Assembly: GCA_026018925.1 (NCBI GenBank)
Contig: JAKSZU010000018.1
Location: forward strand, 6,046,920-6,110,919
Length of the DNA stretch: 64,000 nt
Origin: Tupaia tana
Lineage: Eukaryota; Chordata; Mammalia; Scandentia; Tupaiidae
Direction: 5' to 3'
Shown here: one piece after another, positions 35,811 through 47,403 of the stretch
Numbering within the stretch: the first letter of the stretch is position 1
Layout of the letters: every line of letters begins with the position of its first letter
Made by a program: the position numbers and the translations under genes
Notes under the pieces: generated by a model
What the model was told of the DNA's origin: nothing
Database searches by the model: none
What the model saw: the letters and a program-made list of their open reading frames with translations, nothing else

Positions 35811-36229
35811 AGAAAATCAAGAAGCCAGCAGGTGGTAAAGTGGTTACAGCGCTGGGCTCCCACATGGCTGGCCACAGTCCAAGTTCTGGACCTGACAGCT
35901 TGAAAATCACTTCAGGCATGTGTGCATGTGTGCCCCAAATCCCAGGAGAGTAATAGAGGAGAAAGGATGGCGATGTAACCATTCCCACTAGGGGATCATT
36001 TTTCACCTTCCTTCCACTGTTTCTCTCTGGGAAGTGCACATACTCCATGGCAAACAAACAAACAAACAAACAAACAAAAAAAGAAGAAGAAGAAGAAGAA
36101 GAAAAAAGAAGAAGAAGAAGAAGAAGAAGGAAGGAAGGAAGGAAGGAAGGAAGGAAGGAAGGAAGGAAGGAAGGAAGAAGGGGTGGGGGGGGGGGGGTAG
36201 GGAGGGAGGAAAAGAAAATCAAGAAGCCA
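35811..36229 (+). mobile_element. SINE family 1, old copy with a 160-bp expanded microsatellite tail
   Basis: Sense element 35824-36212 between 17-bp perfect duplications AGAAAATCAAGAAGCCA (35811-35827 and 36213-36229). The head overlaps the duplication (gccagcaggtggtaaagtgg). The tail runs (CAAA)n 36050-36077, (GAA)n to about 36128, (GGAA)n 36129-36176, then a G-run and (GGGA)n. Confidence 0.96.
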
Positions 36230-37378
36230 TAGGAAAAGCTTCTTGGATGTAAGCACTCCAGGCCCTCCTTTGGGAGCTACGTCAGCCCTTCCTTCATGAC
36301 GTGGTGTCCACCTTGCACATGCATGGGGATGTCCCAGTCTATGCAGTTTATAAAGGCCCCAAACTAGCCGATTCCTCCAGCCTGGCTCTAGTGCCTCCCT
36401 CTCACCTCCTGACTCTGAGGTTCTTGTACCAGAAGATAAGTAGTGGAAAGAACTTCCCTTGGCCAAATCTGGACTCTCTTCTGCCCACAAGGAACCAATC
36501 AGACTGATCAAGACATTGTAATTCCAGAAATCATTCCTTGGGCTGCAATCGGCTGTTCCCTATTAGACACAATGTTCTTTTCAATAGACTACTTTGTTTC
36601 ACACTGACAGTCATTTTTCACCCCACATGGCAGAATTTCAAAGCCAAGAATCTTGTATTACATAGTAAACAAACAAAATTAGACTCAAAATTGCCTTGTT
36701 TGATTTTGATATATTAATCAACTCTTCAGGAAAGCTTCTAAGCATTTTCAATTACATCAAAAACAGGCTGGCAACATTTTCTAACTTCAAAAAAAAATCA
36801 GGCTTAGTTAAAGGTTTGTTTTTCATTCCACTGATACTCTATTACATATTTGCAACTGTTTCTGTTTTAGGACAGATTGATTAATAACATCAGTTCTAAA
36901 ATCCCAGCATGTCCACAGGGGAAAAAAAAAAAAACAAACATAAAAACTATTTCCATCTGTGATCTTCATTAACCGAGGTAGATCTATCTATTTTGGTGTG
37001 TGTGTCTTCCTTCAGCTGCAGCCGTGGGTCCCTGCGTACTCCGAGGTTATGGGCTTCATAGTTGCTGTTGATGCTAATCGTGGGGCAGGTGTGCACTGAC
37101 AGAGGCCAAAGAATGGATCAAATGAGCTAAGAAGAGAGAAGTCTTGACAACCCCAAGACCTGGCCTCCCTCCTGTACTTTACACCTTAATTAACTACACA
37201 GAAAAACAGACATTTTAACTAATAGTGAAAATATTCTGAAAAACAAAACCAGAAACAGGGTATAATCCAAAATGGATGTCTAAAACCAAGTAAACACTGA
37301 ACAACTATGTGCTTAATACATTAGATGACGATGATGGCTAAAGTGTTCAAATTATGTATATATATTGTTACCTTCTTT
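36230..37378. other. Unrecognised intergenic sequence
   Basis: About 1.1 kb without a repeat I can name. The A-run at 36919-36933 is short. Confidence 0.5.
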
Positions 37379-37664
37379 AAGAAATAGAAATAGGAGCCAG
37401 TAGATGGCATAATGGTTATGTTACTGGACTGCCACATCGCCCACCATGGTTCAAGTCCTGGACCTGGTGGCTTAAAACTCACGCCAGGTGCATGCACATG
37501 TATGCCCACAATCCCGAGAAGAGAATGGAGAAGGGATAGTGGCGTAGTCATCCCCCCTGGGGGGGGGGGGGGGTGAGTTCTCGCTTTCTGTCTCTCTGGC
37601 AAGCACACATGTCCTATAGCAAAAATCTCTCTTAAAAAAAAAAAAAAAGGAAAGAAATAGAAAT
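37379..37664 (+). mobile_element. SINE family 1, intermediate copy
   Basis: Sense element 37392-37651 between perfect AAGAAATAGAAAT copies (37379-37391 and 37652-37664). Head agccagtagatggcataatg. The central palindrome has expanded to C7-T-G14 (37553-37574). Tail of about 15 A. Confidence 0.96.
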
Positions 37665-37764
37665 CATAGGAAGAATGCTACCAAGACAACTGAAATGTTT
37701 ACACATCCTTCCCTATATGTATTTCTTAAGAAGCTTAGACTACTCCTGTTGCTACTAATTGCTA
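37665..37764. other. Short unrecognised spacer
   Basis: No feature recognised. Confidence 0.4.
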
Positions 37765-37806
37765 AAGTTTTCTGTAACTTTTCAAAAAAGGATTATTTAA
37801 TTTTAC

Positions 37807-37840
<34 letters not shown>

Positions 37841-37977
37841 TATTATTTAATTTGCTGTAGAGCATGTGCACTCACTAGAGAGAAACAGAAAGAAAGAACT
37901 GCCAGGTCCAGGACTCGAACTGCAGCCAGCCATGTGAAAATCCAGCACCTGCTGGCCCCAAGTTTTCTGTAACTTTT
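37765..37977 (-). mobile_element. SINE family 1, deleted copy with (TTA)n tail and 18-bp TSD
   Basis: Antisense element 37783-37959 between AAGTTTTCTGTAACTTTT copies (37765-37782 and 37960-37977). The tail has become (TTA)n (37807-37848). About 110 bp of the centre is missing: the agaaagaaagaa block joins directly to ctgccaggtccaggactcga. The long perfect TSD suggests the deletion is old-looking but the insertion is not ancient. Confidence 0.93.
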
Positions 37978-39121
37978 AAAGAACTGTCTTCCCTACTAGT
38001 TAAAACTGGCTAGCTGTCAGTTTACTGACTCCCTGCAGTTTGTGATATTGTTTATGCACAAGAACACAAAAGAACTAGAATCCAGATCTCTTTACTCAAA
38101 CGGGGTTACAATCTGTGGTAGAAAATGAAGAAAAATACCTGCAAAACATGGAAGAATGCCTTGATATGTGAAATGTAATGGGACCTATTACATAATTAGG
38201 TGGGGCTGTATGTGTCACTCCACTAGAATTTCACCTCCCTTGTCAGATGAAAACACAGAACTTGCACAATTTCAGCACTTCTCTGAGGGGATGGAGGGGC
38301 TCACCACTTGAGCACAGCTCTACCTTGGGATCACACACACACACACACACACACACACATGCACAGACACATATACTTTCTTGGTATTCCTGAGCACACA
38401 TGAGATAGACTAAATCTTCCAAAAGCCCTCATCATTTCACTGTGCAAGATGCAAAAACCATCTCCCCAAGTCCAGCACAATGGCCATTAAACCTCTCGGC
38501 CCCATGAGCATCACGTTTTGATTCCCCGAAGGAGCTAGGGATCCAACACCGATCTGAAGCTGTGGCCTCACAGGTGCCATTAAACACAAGGTTTTCAGAC
38601 CTGCTGTAGAATTGTCCAGAAGTAGGAATACCTCGCATTTCTAGTACAAACTGTAGTTTATATCACGATGTAAAAAATGTCAGGATCCCAGAAGACAGAC
38701 TCACAAAAGACCTCACAGGCTTCTTTCCTATCAAACGCAAAGCCAAACATATCTCATTATTACTCATACTGCTCCCAGAATTCTGCCCACAGGGGGAGTT
38801 TTTAATCACCCAAAGCAGATACTGCTCAGTTAGGGAGCAGAGCAGAGAGTAAGGAGGAGTCTCACCTGACAGGTGATATTCTCCAGCAACTCAACTGGAG
38901 GAGAGCTTTCTAGCAAAACCACAAGCCCTGAGAGAGGGCTCGCCGGTCTGTGAGCAGAAATGGGACATCTGGTCACACCTCTGCTGTGCCTGCTAGCTGA
39001 CGAGAAGGAATGACTTTCTCCACATCTCTGTACCGATCAGCTTACTAAGAAGTGTCAGCAGGGAGGTGTTCTAAGTGAACAGGCTTTACAAGGGCATGTC
39101 TTAAGCTTTATGTGGATATTT
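37978..39121. other. Unrecognised sequence with (CA)n
   Basis: (CA)n of about 14 units at 38332-38359. The rest is unique-looking, with no exon or repeat recognised. Confidence 0.5.
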
Positions 39122-39407
39122 CCTATTTTATTCTCTTTTTTTTGGAGAGGTTTTCACTATAGGGCGCGTGCACTCGCCAGACAGACAGAGAGAGACAGAG
39201 AGACAGAAAGCGAGAAATCATCCCCCAGAGGGGATGGCCACGCTGCAATCCCTTCTCCTCCATTCTCCTCTCGGGATCTTGGACACGCACACACAAGCGC
39301 CCGGCATGAGTTTTAAGCCACCGGGTCTGGGACACGAACCGCGGTCGACTACATGGGAGTCCAGCGACATAGCCATTACGCTAACTGCTGCCCCCCTATT
39401 TTCTTCT
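39122..39407 (-). mobile_element. SINE family 1, young copy
   Basis: Antisense element 39135-39394 between CCTATTTTATTCT (39122-39134) and CCTATTTTCTTCT (39395-39407). Near consensus, with gggcgcgtgcactcgccaga and a head ending CTAACTGCTG. Confidence 0.95.
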
Positions 39408-39484
39408 TCAATGTAGACATACACAGCCTGTCTACCAGAAAAGGAAATAGGGCTTTCATTCTTTCATTAAGAACTATTGAGCCT

Positions 39485-39606
39485 GGGGCCGGCAAATGGT
39501 GTGGTGGCTAAGATGCTGGGCTCCCACATAGTCAGCTGCAGTTGGGAGTCCTGGACCTGGCAGCTTGCTTTTTCACTTTCCCTCTCTCTCTGGTTAAATT
39601 AAAAAG
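39485..39606 (+). mobile_element. SINE family 1, old copy with central deletion
   Basis: Sense: ggggccggcaaatggtgtgg head, tcctggacctggcagcttgc, then directly the tttttcactttccctctctc 3' part and an AAATTAAAAAG tail. The central 110 bp are missing. Confidence 0.8.
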
Positions 39607-39651
39607 AACAATAAATGACTAAAATTAAATAAAAATAATTATTTAAGAACT

Positions 39652-39893
39652 GGGCCAGACATTGCAAAGCAATAATGCAACACTTGTGATGCTGCATCGA
39701 CATAGGAAGGTCCTGGGTTCATATCCTGAGGCTTCCACGTGTACCCAAAGCGTGCACATGTGCCCACAGCCTGGGCTGGCTGAGGACAGACTAGCACGTA
39801 ATTACCTCGCAGAGGTGTCTGTCTCTCTTTCTTGCTAGAAAGGAAGGAAGGAAGGAAGGAAGGAAGGAAGGAAGGAAGGAAGGAAGGAAGGAA
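39652..39893 (+). mobile_element. SINE family 2 with (GGAA)n tail
   Basis: tRNA-like head with B box GGGTTCATATCC, body with gcacatgtgcccacagcctg and gaggtgtctgtctctctttc, then an expanded (GGAA)n tail at 39839-39892. Related to the copies at 47575, 11714 and 54864. Confidence 0.6.
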
Positions 39894-39966
39894 ATCTTAA
39901 AGAGGAAAGAAAGAACAATGACCACGAGTCTATTTGTCTATTGGTGATACCAAAGGTTGAGGCCTG

Positions 39967-41550
39967 TGATGGTTAATATGGGGTATCAAATCAATCCAGT
40001 GTTAAGTGGATTGAGGATTTCCTAGACACCTAGTAACACATTATTCTAGATGTGTCTGTGAGGCAGTTAATGTGTGAGTCTGAGTCAATCAGGTGAAAGA
40101 TCCACCCTCAATTCTGCCAGGGACTGGAGAACTCAAATACACCAACACGAAAGGCAGACTGATCTTTGTTTCTTTGAGAGGTGGATAGATTTCTGGAGGA
40201 GTCTGACCCGGTAGGGCCCCAGGATCTGGCTTGAGCTTTTGACCTCTACCTCTTAGGTCGGGACAGCACGTTGGCAAGGCCACTGCTGTGTATCCCCCCA
40301 ACCTAGGAATAAAACTTAGGTCGAATTAGCGTGTCAGCAAGGCTGCTTGCTATTTGCTCCAGAAAACTGTGGTAGCCTTGCTGGGAAGCGACCCCCTCTG
40401 ACTCCCTGATATACTATAAAGACTTACACAGCTCTCTCGAGTATGTGATGAGATTTTCCCAAAAGTCCCCGACCACTCCCCTCGGCCCTGATCACCCACT
40501 GTTAATTACAATGCTTTATCTCCGTGGTCACAACAGAGGGTGGGCTGAAGTTCTATCTAGGCAGAAATAATCTTGACCTTTGGAAGGCCCTTCAAGATAC
40601 ATTTAACATAAACTTAAAGATAATCTTTTCTTTACATAAAATAGGATTAGGCTGAAACTGGCTCAGGACACCCCCGCCCTCACCAAGTGAAATAGATAAA
40701 TATATTAGGATTCCTTAAATTAAGTTTTAGATCCCTATACAATTATATAAGTTCCATTCTTTATTAAGATCCATAAGAACTAATATCTATACTTGAGATT
40801 TTCTTTTCTCAGCACCATTCCCGGTAATCACGAGCTGGCTGCTGCGCCGCATCAGCTGATAACTATCTCTGCTTGCTGAAGCCACTTTCCCGAAACTGCA
40901 TTCCATGAAGACCCACCTACATCAAATGAACAATTGCAGAACTGCACTAGACCTACCCTTAATCCAACCCTAAATAGAATCTATGTTCTCTATTGTTAAA
41001 ATTTTATGAGTTGATAATTGAAACACATAGCCCCTCTCCCATTTACTTGCATGTATCACATTTTCAATAAAAACTCACGATGATTCCTAGCAGTTGTCAC
41101 TCCTCAGAGAGCGATCTCTGGGGGTGTCCGGCTAAGGAAGTGCATGAAAAAGGCACCGAGGCCTTAGTCTTCTTCTTTTCCAGCGTCGCCTCCTACGAGT
41201 CAACCCACCCCCACCGAGGCTGGACCCCGGCAGATTTCTTATGCTGCAGACCTTTGATGTCAGAGCTCAAGGTATGTCTGCCTTTAGACTCCGGGGACTT
41301 ACAATAGGTCTCCCCACCCCTTGTTCTCAGGCTCTCCACCGCAGAGTGTGAGTTACACCACTGACTTCCCTGCTTCTGAGGTCTCTGAACGGGCGGAGCT
41401 ACCGGCACCCCAGGGTCTCTGGCTTGCAAACCACCTAGGGCAGGATTTCTCCTCCCCTAATCATGTGTGCCAGTTCCCCTATAAATCCTCCCTTGTGTAT
41501 CTGTGTACATATTTTGTTTCTCTTTCTCTAAAGAACCTTACCTAATACAA
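39967..41550 (+). mobile_element. MLT2-type ERVL LTR split by another LTR-like element
   Basis: The left part (from gatggttaatatggggtatc, with cattattctagatgtgtctg and atcaggtgaaagatccaccc, to about 40310) and the right part (from about 41250 to gaaccttacctaatacaa at 41550) are in MLT2 order. Roughly 0.9 kb of unrelated sequence lies between. Confidence 0.6.
40320..41250 (+). mobile_element. LTR-like insertion within the MLT2 LTR
   Basis: A unit with a polyadenylation signal (caataaaaactc at 41064-41075), a U5-like stretch after it and no open frame. It interrupts the MLT2-like LTR, so it is younger than that LTR. I could not fix its ends or a target duplication, and the family is not recognised. 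No gag, pol or env sequence is seen. Confidence 0.4.
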
Positions 41551-42559
41551 GGCTCCACCTGGGGGCTTCCCTAAGGGCCTGTCTTAACAGACCTTCTGCT
41601 CAATCCACTTTCAGTTTCCTGTCCGAGATGACTGGCAGAAATACCTGACTGCAAAGTATCACCCTTAGGTGAGACTCCAACCCCTAGGTCCATGGTGTGG
41701 TCCCTTGTAGATCACGGGATGCATCTCTAAATTCGAAGAACCACACAGTGAAAGGGATCCCACTATGTCAGCAGCTGTACAGAGCAGGCACATTTAAAGG
41801 GATGGTAGGCAAAACGCAAAGACTTATTCAGGAGTGAGATTAAAAGTGGTGAGACATCCTTTACACTTAATCATTACCCAACTGCATTTATTTTAACAGG
41901 TTCATATCATCTGTAATCCTAGTCATTTATATGAATCAATTGGCATTTATGTCCAGCAGAAAAAGTAAATATGTTAAATATATCTCAAATTAATTTGTTT
42001 CATTTAACACAAAAGCAATCTTGATTCATGTATGTTCAGTCTTCATCTATAGTTGCTATTGTATGACTCAGTGCTCATGACTTTAAAAAAAAAAAATCCA
42101 AGTCAAGCAATTGTGTTAGAACACAGGACGTCAGCTCAAAGGAGACGGCTGTCCTAATGCGGCTGAAGTCCATGTCATTCCTTGCACCGCCTGAGGGAAC
42201 CCCTCATCGGGCAGACCTCCCTACGTACTGTACCTCCAAACAATGGTACCCAAAGAGCCTAAGAAGGGAAAGAGAAACAGCAACCAAAAGGGGATCCTAT
42301 TAGTAATTACTACTAGTTAGTAATCTTATAATTTACTATTTACAGGATTATACCTAAAACACTAACTCAAGTATGAAGAAATATCACTGTTTATCATAAG
42401 TTTAAATACTTACAAATATGAAAACAGACAAGTGGCAGATGAAACCACAAGAGAAGGGGCCCGTGCTCTGCCAGGTCCTACTGAGCGATTTTCAGACTTC
42501 AGCTCACGCTGGCGTCTGTAATCAAGGAGCACAAAGAAATGAGAATTACAGTGAAATCA
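41551..42559. other. Unrecognised intergenic sequence
   Basis: Contains a 12-A run at about 42085. Nothing else recognised. Confidence 0.5.
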
Positions 42560-43050
42560 TTTACATCATACCAGTGACTGTGTTTTTTGCTGCAAATAAG
42601 AAAATTGGCTTAACTTATGCCCTTGGTTTTATCACAAAGCAGGAAACCCACGGTAGAATGGTTCCATCAATGAGAACCCAGATTCTTTCCATCTTTCCAC
42701 TTGCCAATTGAGCCGTTGGCTTGACCTCCCAGGCTGGTTCTCCTCAAGACCCGAAGATGATTCTGCAATTCCAGGCATCATATAAAGGTCACAATGAACA
42801 GAGGCAGCAGTTTCTCCTTCTACGTATCGCCCCCCACCACCAGATTCTTCCTCAGTACTCACTGGCCAAAATTATATCCAAACCCACGTCTAAATCAATC
42901 CCTGGAAGGGCAAGAATTAGAATTACAATGTCTGACTTAGACTATTCAGGATTCACCCTCTCAAAGCTGAGGGGAACCCCAACCTCTCCTGAAACAAATG
43001 ATCACCTAATATTTGAGGGAAATGAGAGCGCTACGAGAAACACGAGGGTA
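42560..43050. mobile_element. Ancient mammalian dispersed repeat, class unresolved
   Basis: The order ccattctttccatctttcca-like, ccaggctggttctcctcaag, attccaggcatcatataaag, ctcactggccaaaattatat, then gacttagactattcaggatt follows a widespread old mammalian repeat whose name I do not recall. It explains the 97- and 111-codon frames at 42418-43056, which are not genes. Confidence 0.5.
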
Positions 43051-43769
43051 AGATGAGACTGAAGGGTCTGCCCAGATACCTGTAAGAGTAGAAACAGAGC
43101 TGAACTCACTTTACCATGGCTCACCTCACAGAGCTGACACCAACAGAGTAACAAGGAGACAATACCCCGTACCTAAGATTAACCACTGTTGTTACAGCAA
43201 TATGTCTTCACAAGGAGCTGGAAAGACAGGAATCTCTCTTTAAAAGGTAGTAAGTGATTATAATTGAAGCACAAATCATTGCTAAATCCATATCATCTAC
43301 ATGGACGTGGAATAGATGTTTCCTCTTTTATTGAAAAATCAGGGGTTCTCTTTACTGGAAGTCTGAGTTCCAATAAGTTTCCAGTAACAGTTTCGCATTC
43401 TAAATGTGCATTTGTAATAAGTTTATACTGGCTAATTGGGCTCACTTTATCTAATGAGTTACTAAAGTGGACAATTGTTTATGCAAATTAGGAATTATGG
43501 CTGTAATAAAAAGTTTTGTATTATATAATATGTTAACTGAATGCATTTAATCATACATCGTTTCATTTTTCATTTCTTTCTAAATTCTTCATATATTACA
43601 AAGGGGAAAATGGCTAAGATGATACTTGTTAAATGTGTGTTCTTTCTTTAAATATTTAATCAATTTTAATGAGAACAAATACTATTAAAATATTTTGTTT
43701 AAGGGATGTCAAGAGAGACAATGTGTTTCAACTCTGAAGGAGGTGGCTGAGAGGCAGAAGATAAGACTT
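43051..43769. other. Unrecognised AT-rich sequence
   Basis: No feature recognised. Confidence 0.5.
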
Positions 43770-44278
43770 TTAGCTCCAAATGCATTTACGGAGTCCTCAC
43801 TGTATACCTGGCACTGGGCCATTTAAGCCGTATCATTTATTTAAGCCCCACAATGGCCTTGTACACTATGTACTGTGATCATTTCATTTTCGGATAAGGA
43901 AGCTGGGGCACAGAGAGGTTATGTAAGTTGTAAAAGATTACACAGTTGATAAGTGGCAGGGGCAGAAAGCAAACTCAGAGCATATAACTTCAGAGCCAAA
44001 GTTGGAGAGGTTTTTTTTTTTTGCTATAGGGTGCGTGCGCTCGCCAGAAAGAAAACGAGAAATCATCCCCCAGGGGGATGGCCACGCTGCAATCCCTTGT
44101 CCTCCATTCCCCTCTCAGGATCTTGGGCATGCATGCACACGCGCCCGGCGTGAGTTTTAAGCCACCGGGTCCAGGACTCGAACTGCGGTCAACTACATGA
44201 GAGTCCAGTGACGAAGCCATTACGCTAACTGCTGGTCCCTTCAAAGTCTTAACCATGGTGCAACACTGCCTCTCTAGG
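43770..44278 (-). mobile_element. MIR SINE split by a young SINE
   Basis: Antisense MIR: ctcactgtatacctggcact, aatggccttgtacactatgt, aagctggggcacagagaggt, then after the insert tcttaaccatggtgcaacac and tgcctctc. One of the longest MIR copies in the window. Confidence 0.85.
43997..44247 (-). mobile_element. SINE family 1, young copy inside a MIR
   Basis: Antisense element 44003-44239 with short flanks CAAAGT (43997-44002 and 44242-44247). The A-tail is nearly absent and the internal T-run after ggagagg has grown to 12. The body has lost the gacagagagagacag segment. Confidence 0.9.
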
Positions 44279-45605
44279 CCTGGAGTTGCCACTAATCTCT
44301 CAGTTTTGTCGGGGCCTCAGTTTCCCAATGACTTAAATAAAGAATCTGAGTAGGGATATTTAAGAATACTTCCAGCCCTAGAAGTTAAAATGTTACAAAA
44401 ACTGAGATCTTATAGCCATCCTCTTTTGCTAAATGGTTTATATTAAGATTATATTTGTCACACAACCAAACACTTGTGTCTTGATTTTTATGGTAACAAA
44501 AATCGCAAAATGATTCAAAAGAATAATAAAATAAAAAGCCAAGTATAGTATATAAGTCACAGAAAAAAATCATGCCTTGGAAGAATGAGGTTACAGTTTT
44601 TCAGGCCTACATTCATGGGGCACCCCAGACTGTAGTGTGAAGATAGCTACAGAATTGGGTTCCCTATAATATGGCTATAATATGGCTCCTCAATTAATTA
44701 ATGGTATTCCAAAACATGCTGTAATGTTTCACGACATCTCATGGTGGAAAATTCTCCCCTCTTCAGAGCAATCTCTGTTTGGGCCTCCTAGCGAGTAAAA
44801 CCTGAATTATTTAAAACCATCTCACCAAACCTAATTATGAGTATTTATAAGATCTCTCAAGATACCCTCTGCAGGATATCCAAACATGGAGGCACAGAGA
44901 TCTATACATTTGCAGAAGAATTCATTTTAAATTTGTTTCTCTGACGACTGTGAACTAACCACTTACTAGAGTGGCTACCGTTCAGCTTGTGTGAAAGATG
45001 AAATTTTAACCCTAAATGATTAAAGTCTCTAGTCTTATTTTCAGGATACAGGCAGGACTGGGTAGCAGAGTACCTTCCTGCAGTCTGTTCACACTTCCTG
45101 GATGAACTCTTTCACTGTGTGCAAAGAGGGACATCAAGTGGCCTAAGTTCTAGAAACCCTAGTTTATCAGGGCAGGTTCACAATCCAGCTCCTATGAGCC
45201 CTGATGGAATGGCTAAAACAGAAGACTGCAAAGGATAGAAATGTCTTCTTCTTAAATGATAATTTGAATACAAAAATCAGCAAGTTTTATTAAAGACCTA
45301 TTTTCTTTGGGGCATAGACTTCTTTTGGTTGTACCATAATATCTCAATAGAGAAGGGAAATAACAGTATTATGAATACAAAAAGTAATTCATGTGTTATG
45401 GTATGTATATGTGGGGGTATGTTGTTCTAGAAATTAATTTTATTTCCCAATCACATTCTTCTCCTTTTTTTTTTCCATATCAGACACTAAGTTTAAATTG
45501 TTATTCCTGAACAAAACTGTGATTCCTCCCAAATCCTAAGTCAATATGGATGCTAAGGTCAAGTTGTGAAAAATAAATTTACTATATTACGCAAGCACTA
45601 ATCTA
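44279..45605. other. Unrecognised AT-rich sequence
   Basis: About 1.3 kb without a feature I can name. Confidence 0.5.
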
Positions 45606-45890
45606 TAACAACTTTCTTTTTTGGGGGGGAAGAGGTTTTTACTATAGGACGCATGCGCTCGCCAGAAAGACAGAGAGAAACAGAGAGAAGAAAGCGAGAA
45701 ATCACCCCCCAGGGGGAATGGCCACGCCGCAATCCCTTCTCCTCCATTCTCCTCTTGGGATCTTGGGCACGCACGCACACGCGCCTGGTGTGAGTTTAAG
45801 CCACCGGGTCCGGGACTCGAACCACAGTCAACTACATGGGTGTTCAATGACATAGCCATTACACTAACTGTTGGTCCCTCTAACAACTTT
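45606..45890 (-). mobile_element. SINE family 1, young copy
   Basis: Antisense element 45616-45880 between perfect TAACAACTTT copies (45606-45615 and 45881-45890). A G-run replaces part of the tail. Body near consensus, including atggccacgccgcaatccct. It abuts the next SINE. Confidence 0.95.
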
Positions 45891-46147
45891 TTTTTTAAGG
45901 GAGAGATTTTTGCTAACGGGTGAGTACACTTGCTGGAGAGACAGACAGAAAGAGAGAAATCACCTCCCAACAGCGATGGCCACCCCACGATCCCTTCTTC
46001 TCCATTCTCCTCTCAGGATTTTGGGCACACATGCACACAAGCCCAGTGTGAGTTTTAAGCCATCGGGTCTGGGCCTTGAACCACGCTCAACTACATGGGA
46101 GTCCAGTGACATAACCATTATGCCATCTGCTGGTCCTTCCAACAACG
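45891..46147 (-). mobile_element. SINE family 1, intermediate copy adjacent to a young one
   Basis: Antisense element ending CATCTGCTGGTCC at 46137, followed by CAACAACGTTT, a third and degraded version of the same target. It was therefore inserted first, and the young copy later landed in its left duplication. Confidence 0.92.
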
Positions 46148-46599
46148 TTTTTTAAACTACAATAACAGCTTGTTCCAAATAAAACAGCAGTATTCCAAAT
46201 AAAAGTCCTGGGCACTTCCATTCCTATATACTTGCAACTTCTTTGGCCCAAGTCTATGGAACTAATTAAGAAGAGCTTTATGACACCTTCCACCAACATA
46301 GAAAGGGTAGGTAGCTGGAGAACAGTAGAGAAAGCCACTGATGACAGTGTTTGCCTGTCAGTTAGCTGTGTTCTAAGTCAGAAGAAGCATGGAGTTCTTC
46401 TGGGTTGGCTCTCCCTTTTGTCCTTCAGGGTTCTTTGGCGAAGGGACAAAATATAAGGAATTACTACTGTCTTGTCTGAGCCATTGAGTTTATAGTAAAA
46501 TAAAATACTTGAAAGCTGATGTGAAAGTTCAACAACAAAAGAGTCAAACAAATGTGTACTGACATGACAAAATTCATCCTGTAACAGAGGCCTCCAGAG
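46148..46599. other. Unrecognised sequence
   Basis: No feature recognised. Confidence 0.5.
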
Positions 46600-47135
46600 C
46601 CCACGGAGTAGAATGATCAGCGTAGTGACTGGAGCATGGGTGGGGTGCCACCAAGCTCAGGGCCAGGCCTGGGCCAGCCTCTCCCAAACTTCCTGCAGGT
46701 TACTTAACTGCTCTGGCCCATGCTTTTTAATCTGTGAAACGAAAATAATTATGATCTACTTAAAGGGTTCTACTGAGAACTGAATCTCAGACTGAAAACA
46801 CTTCTCGGGAACCAGCAGTTAGCATAATGGCTATGTCGCTGGACTCCCACGTAGTCCACCGCGGTTCGAGTCCCGGACCCGGTGGCTTAAAATTCTCACC
46901 GGGCGCGTGTGCGTGCGTGCCCAAGATCCCGAGAGGAGACTGGAGGAGGAGAAAGGGATTGCAGCGTGACCATCCCCCCTGGGGGGTGATTTCTCGTTTT
47001 CTGTCTCTAATGTCTCTCTCTGTCTGTCTGGTGAGCGCACGCGCCCTATAGCGAAAATCTCTCCAGAAAAAAAAAAAAAAAGAAAGCACTTCTCAAAGTG
47101 CCTGGCACACTATAGCTAGCTGCTACTCTTACTAA
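46600..47135 (+). mobile_element. MIR SINE split by a young SINE
   Basis: Sense MIR: gcaggttacttaactgctct, atgctttttaatctgtgaaa, agggttctactgagaact, then after the insert aaagtgcctggcacactata. The triplicated 93-bp block begins at its end. Confidence 0.75.
46794..47094 (+). mobile_element. SINE family 1, young copy inside a MIR
   Basis: Sense element 46807-47081 between GAAAACACTTCTC and GAAAGCACTTCTC. Head gcataatggctatgtcgctg, B box GGTTCGAGTCC, intact CCCCCCTGGGGGGTGA palindrome and a tail of about 17 A. Close to the inferred master sequence. Confidence 0.97.
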
Positions 47136-47403
47136 CCCAGGGGTAATAGCATCCCACTAAGGGACAATACTGGGACAGGGCATCCTAACCTCGGAATGTC
47201 TCTCATATCACAGATGAACTCTTACTAACTCAGGGGTAAAAGCATCCCACTGAGGGACAATACTGGGACAGGGCATCCTAACCTTGGAATGTCTCTCATA
47301 TCACAGATGAACTCTTACTAACTCAGGGGTAAAAGCATCCCACTGAAGGACAATACTGGGACAGGGCATCCTAACCTCGGAATGTCTCTCGTATCACAGG
47401 TGA
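47125..47403. repeat. Three tandem 93-bp units
   Basis: Units start at 47125, 47218 and 47311, with only a few substitutions between them (for example tcggaatg against ttggaatg). Contains gggacaatactgggacaggg once per unit. Recent local triplication. Confidence 0.97.

Noticed and set aside
35809-36511. 137- and 171-codon antisense frames with Ser/Leu/Phe-rich runs
   Set aside because: The low-complexity part is translation of the (GAA)n/(GGAA)n SINE tail, and the rest is SINE sequence.
42418-43056. 97- and 111-codon frames that look protein-like
   Set aside because: They follow an old dispersed mammalian repeat over most of their length and show no known domain.
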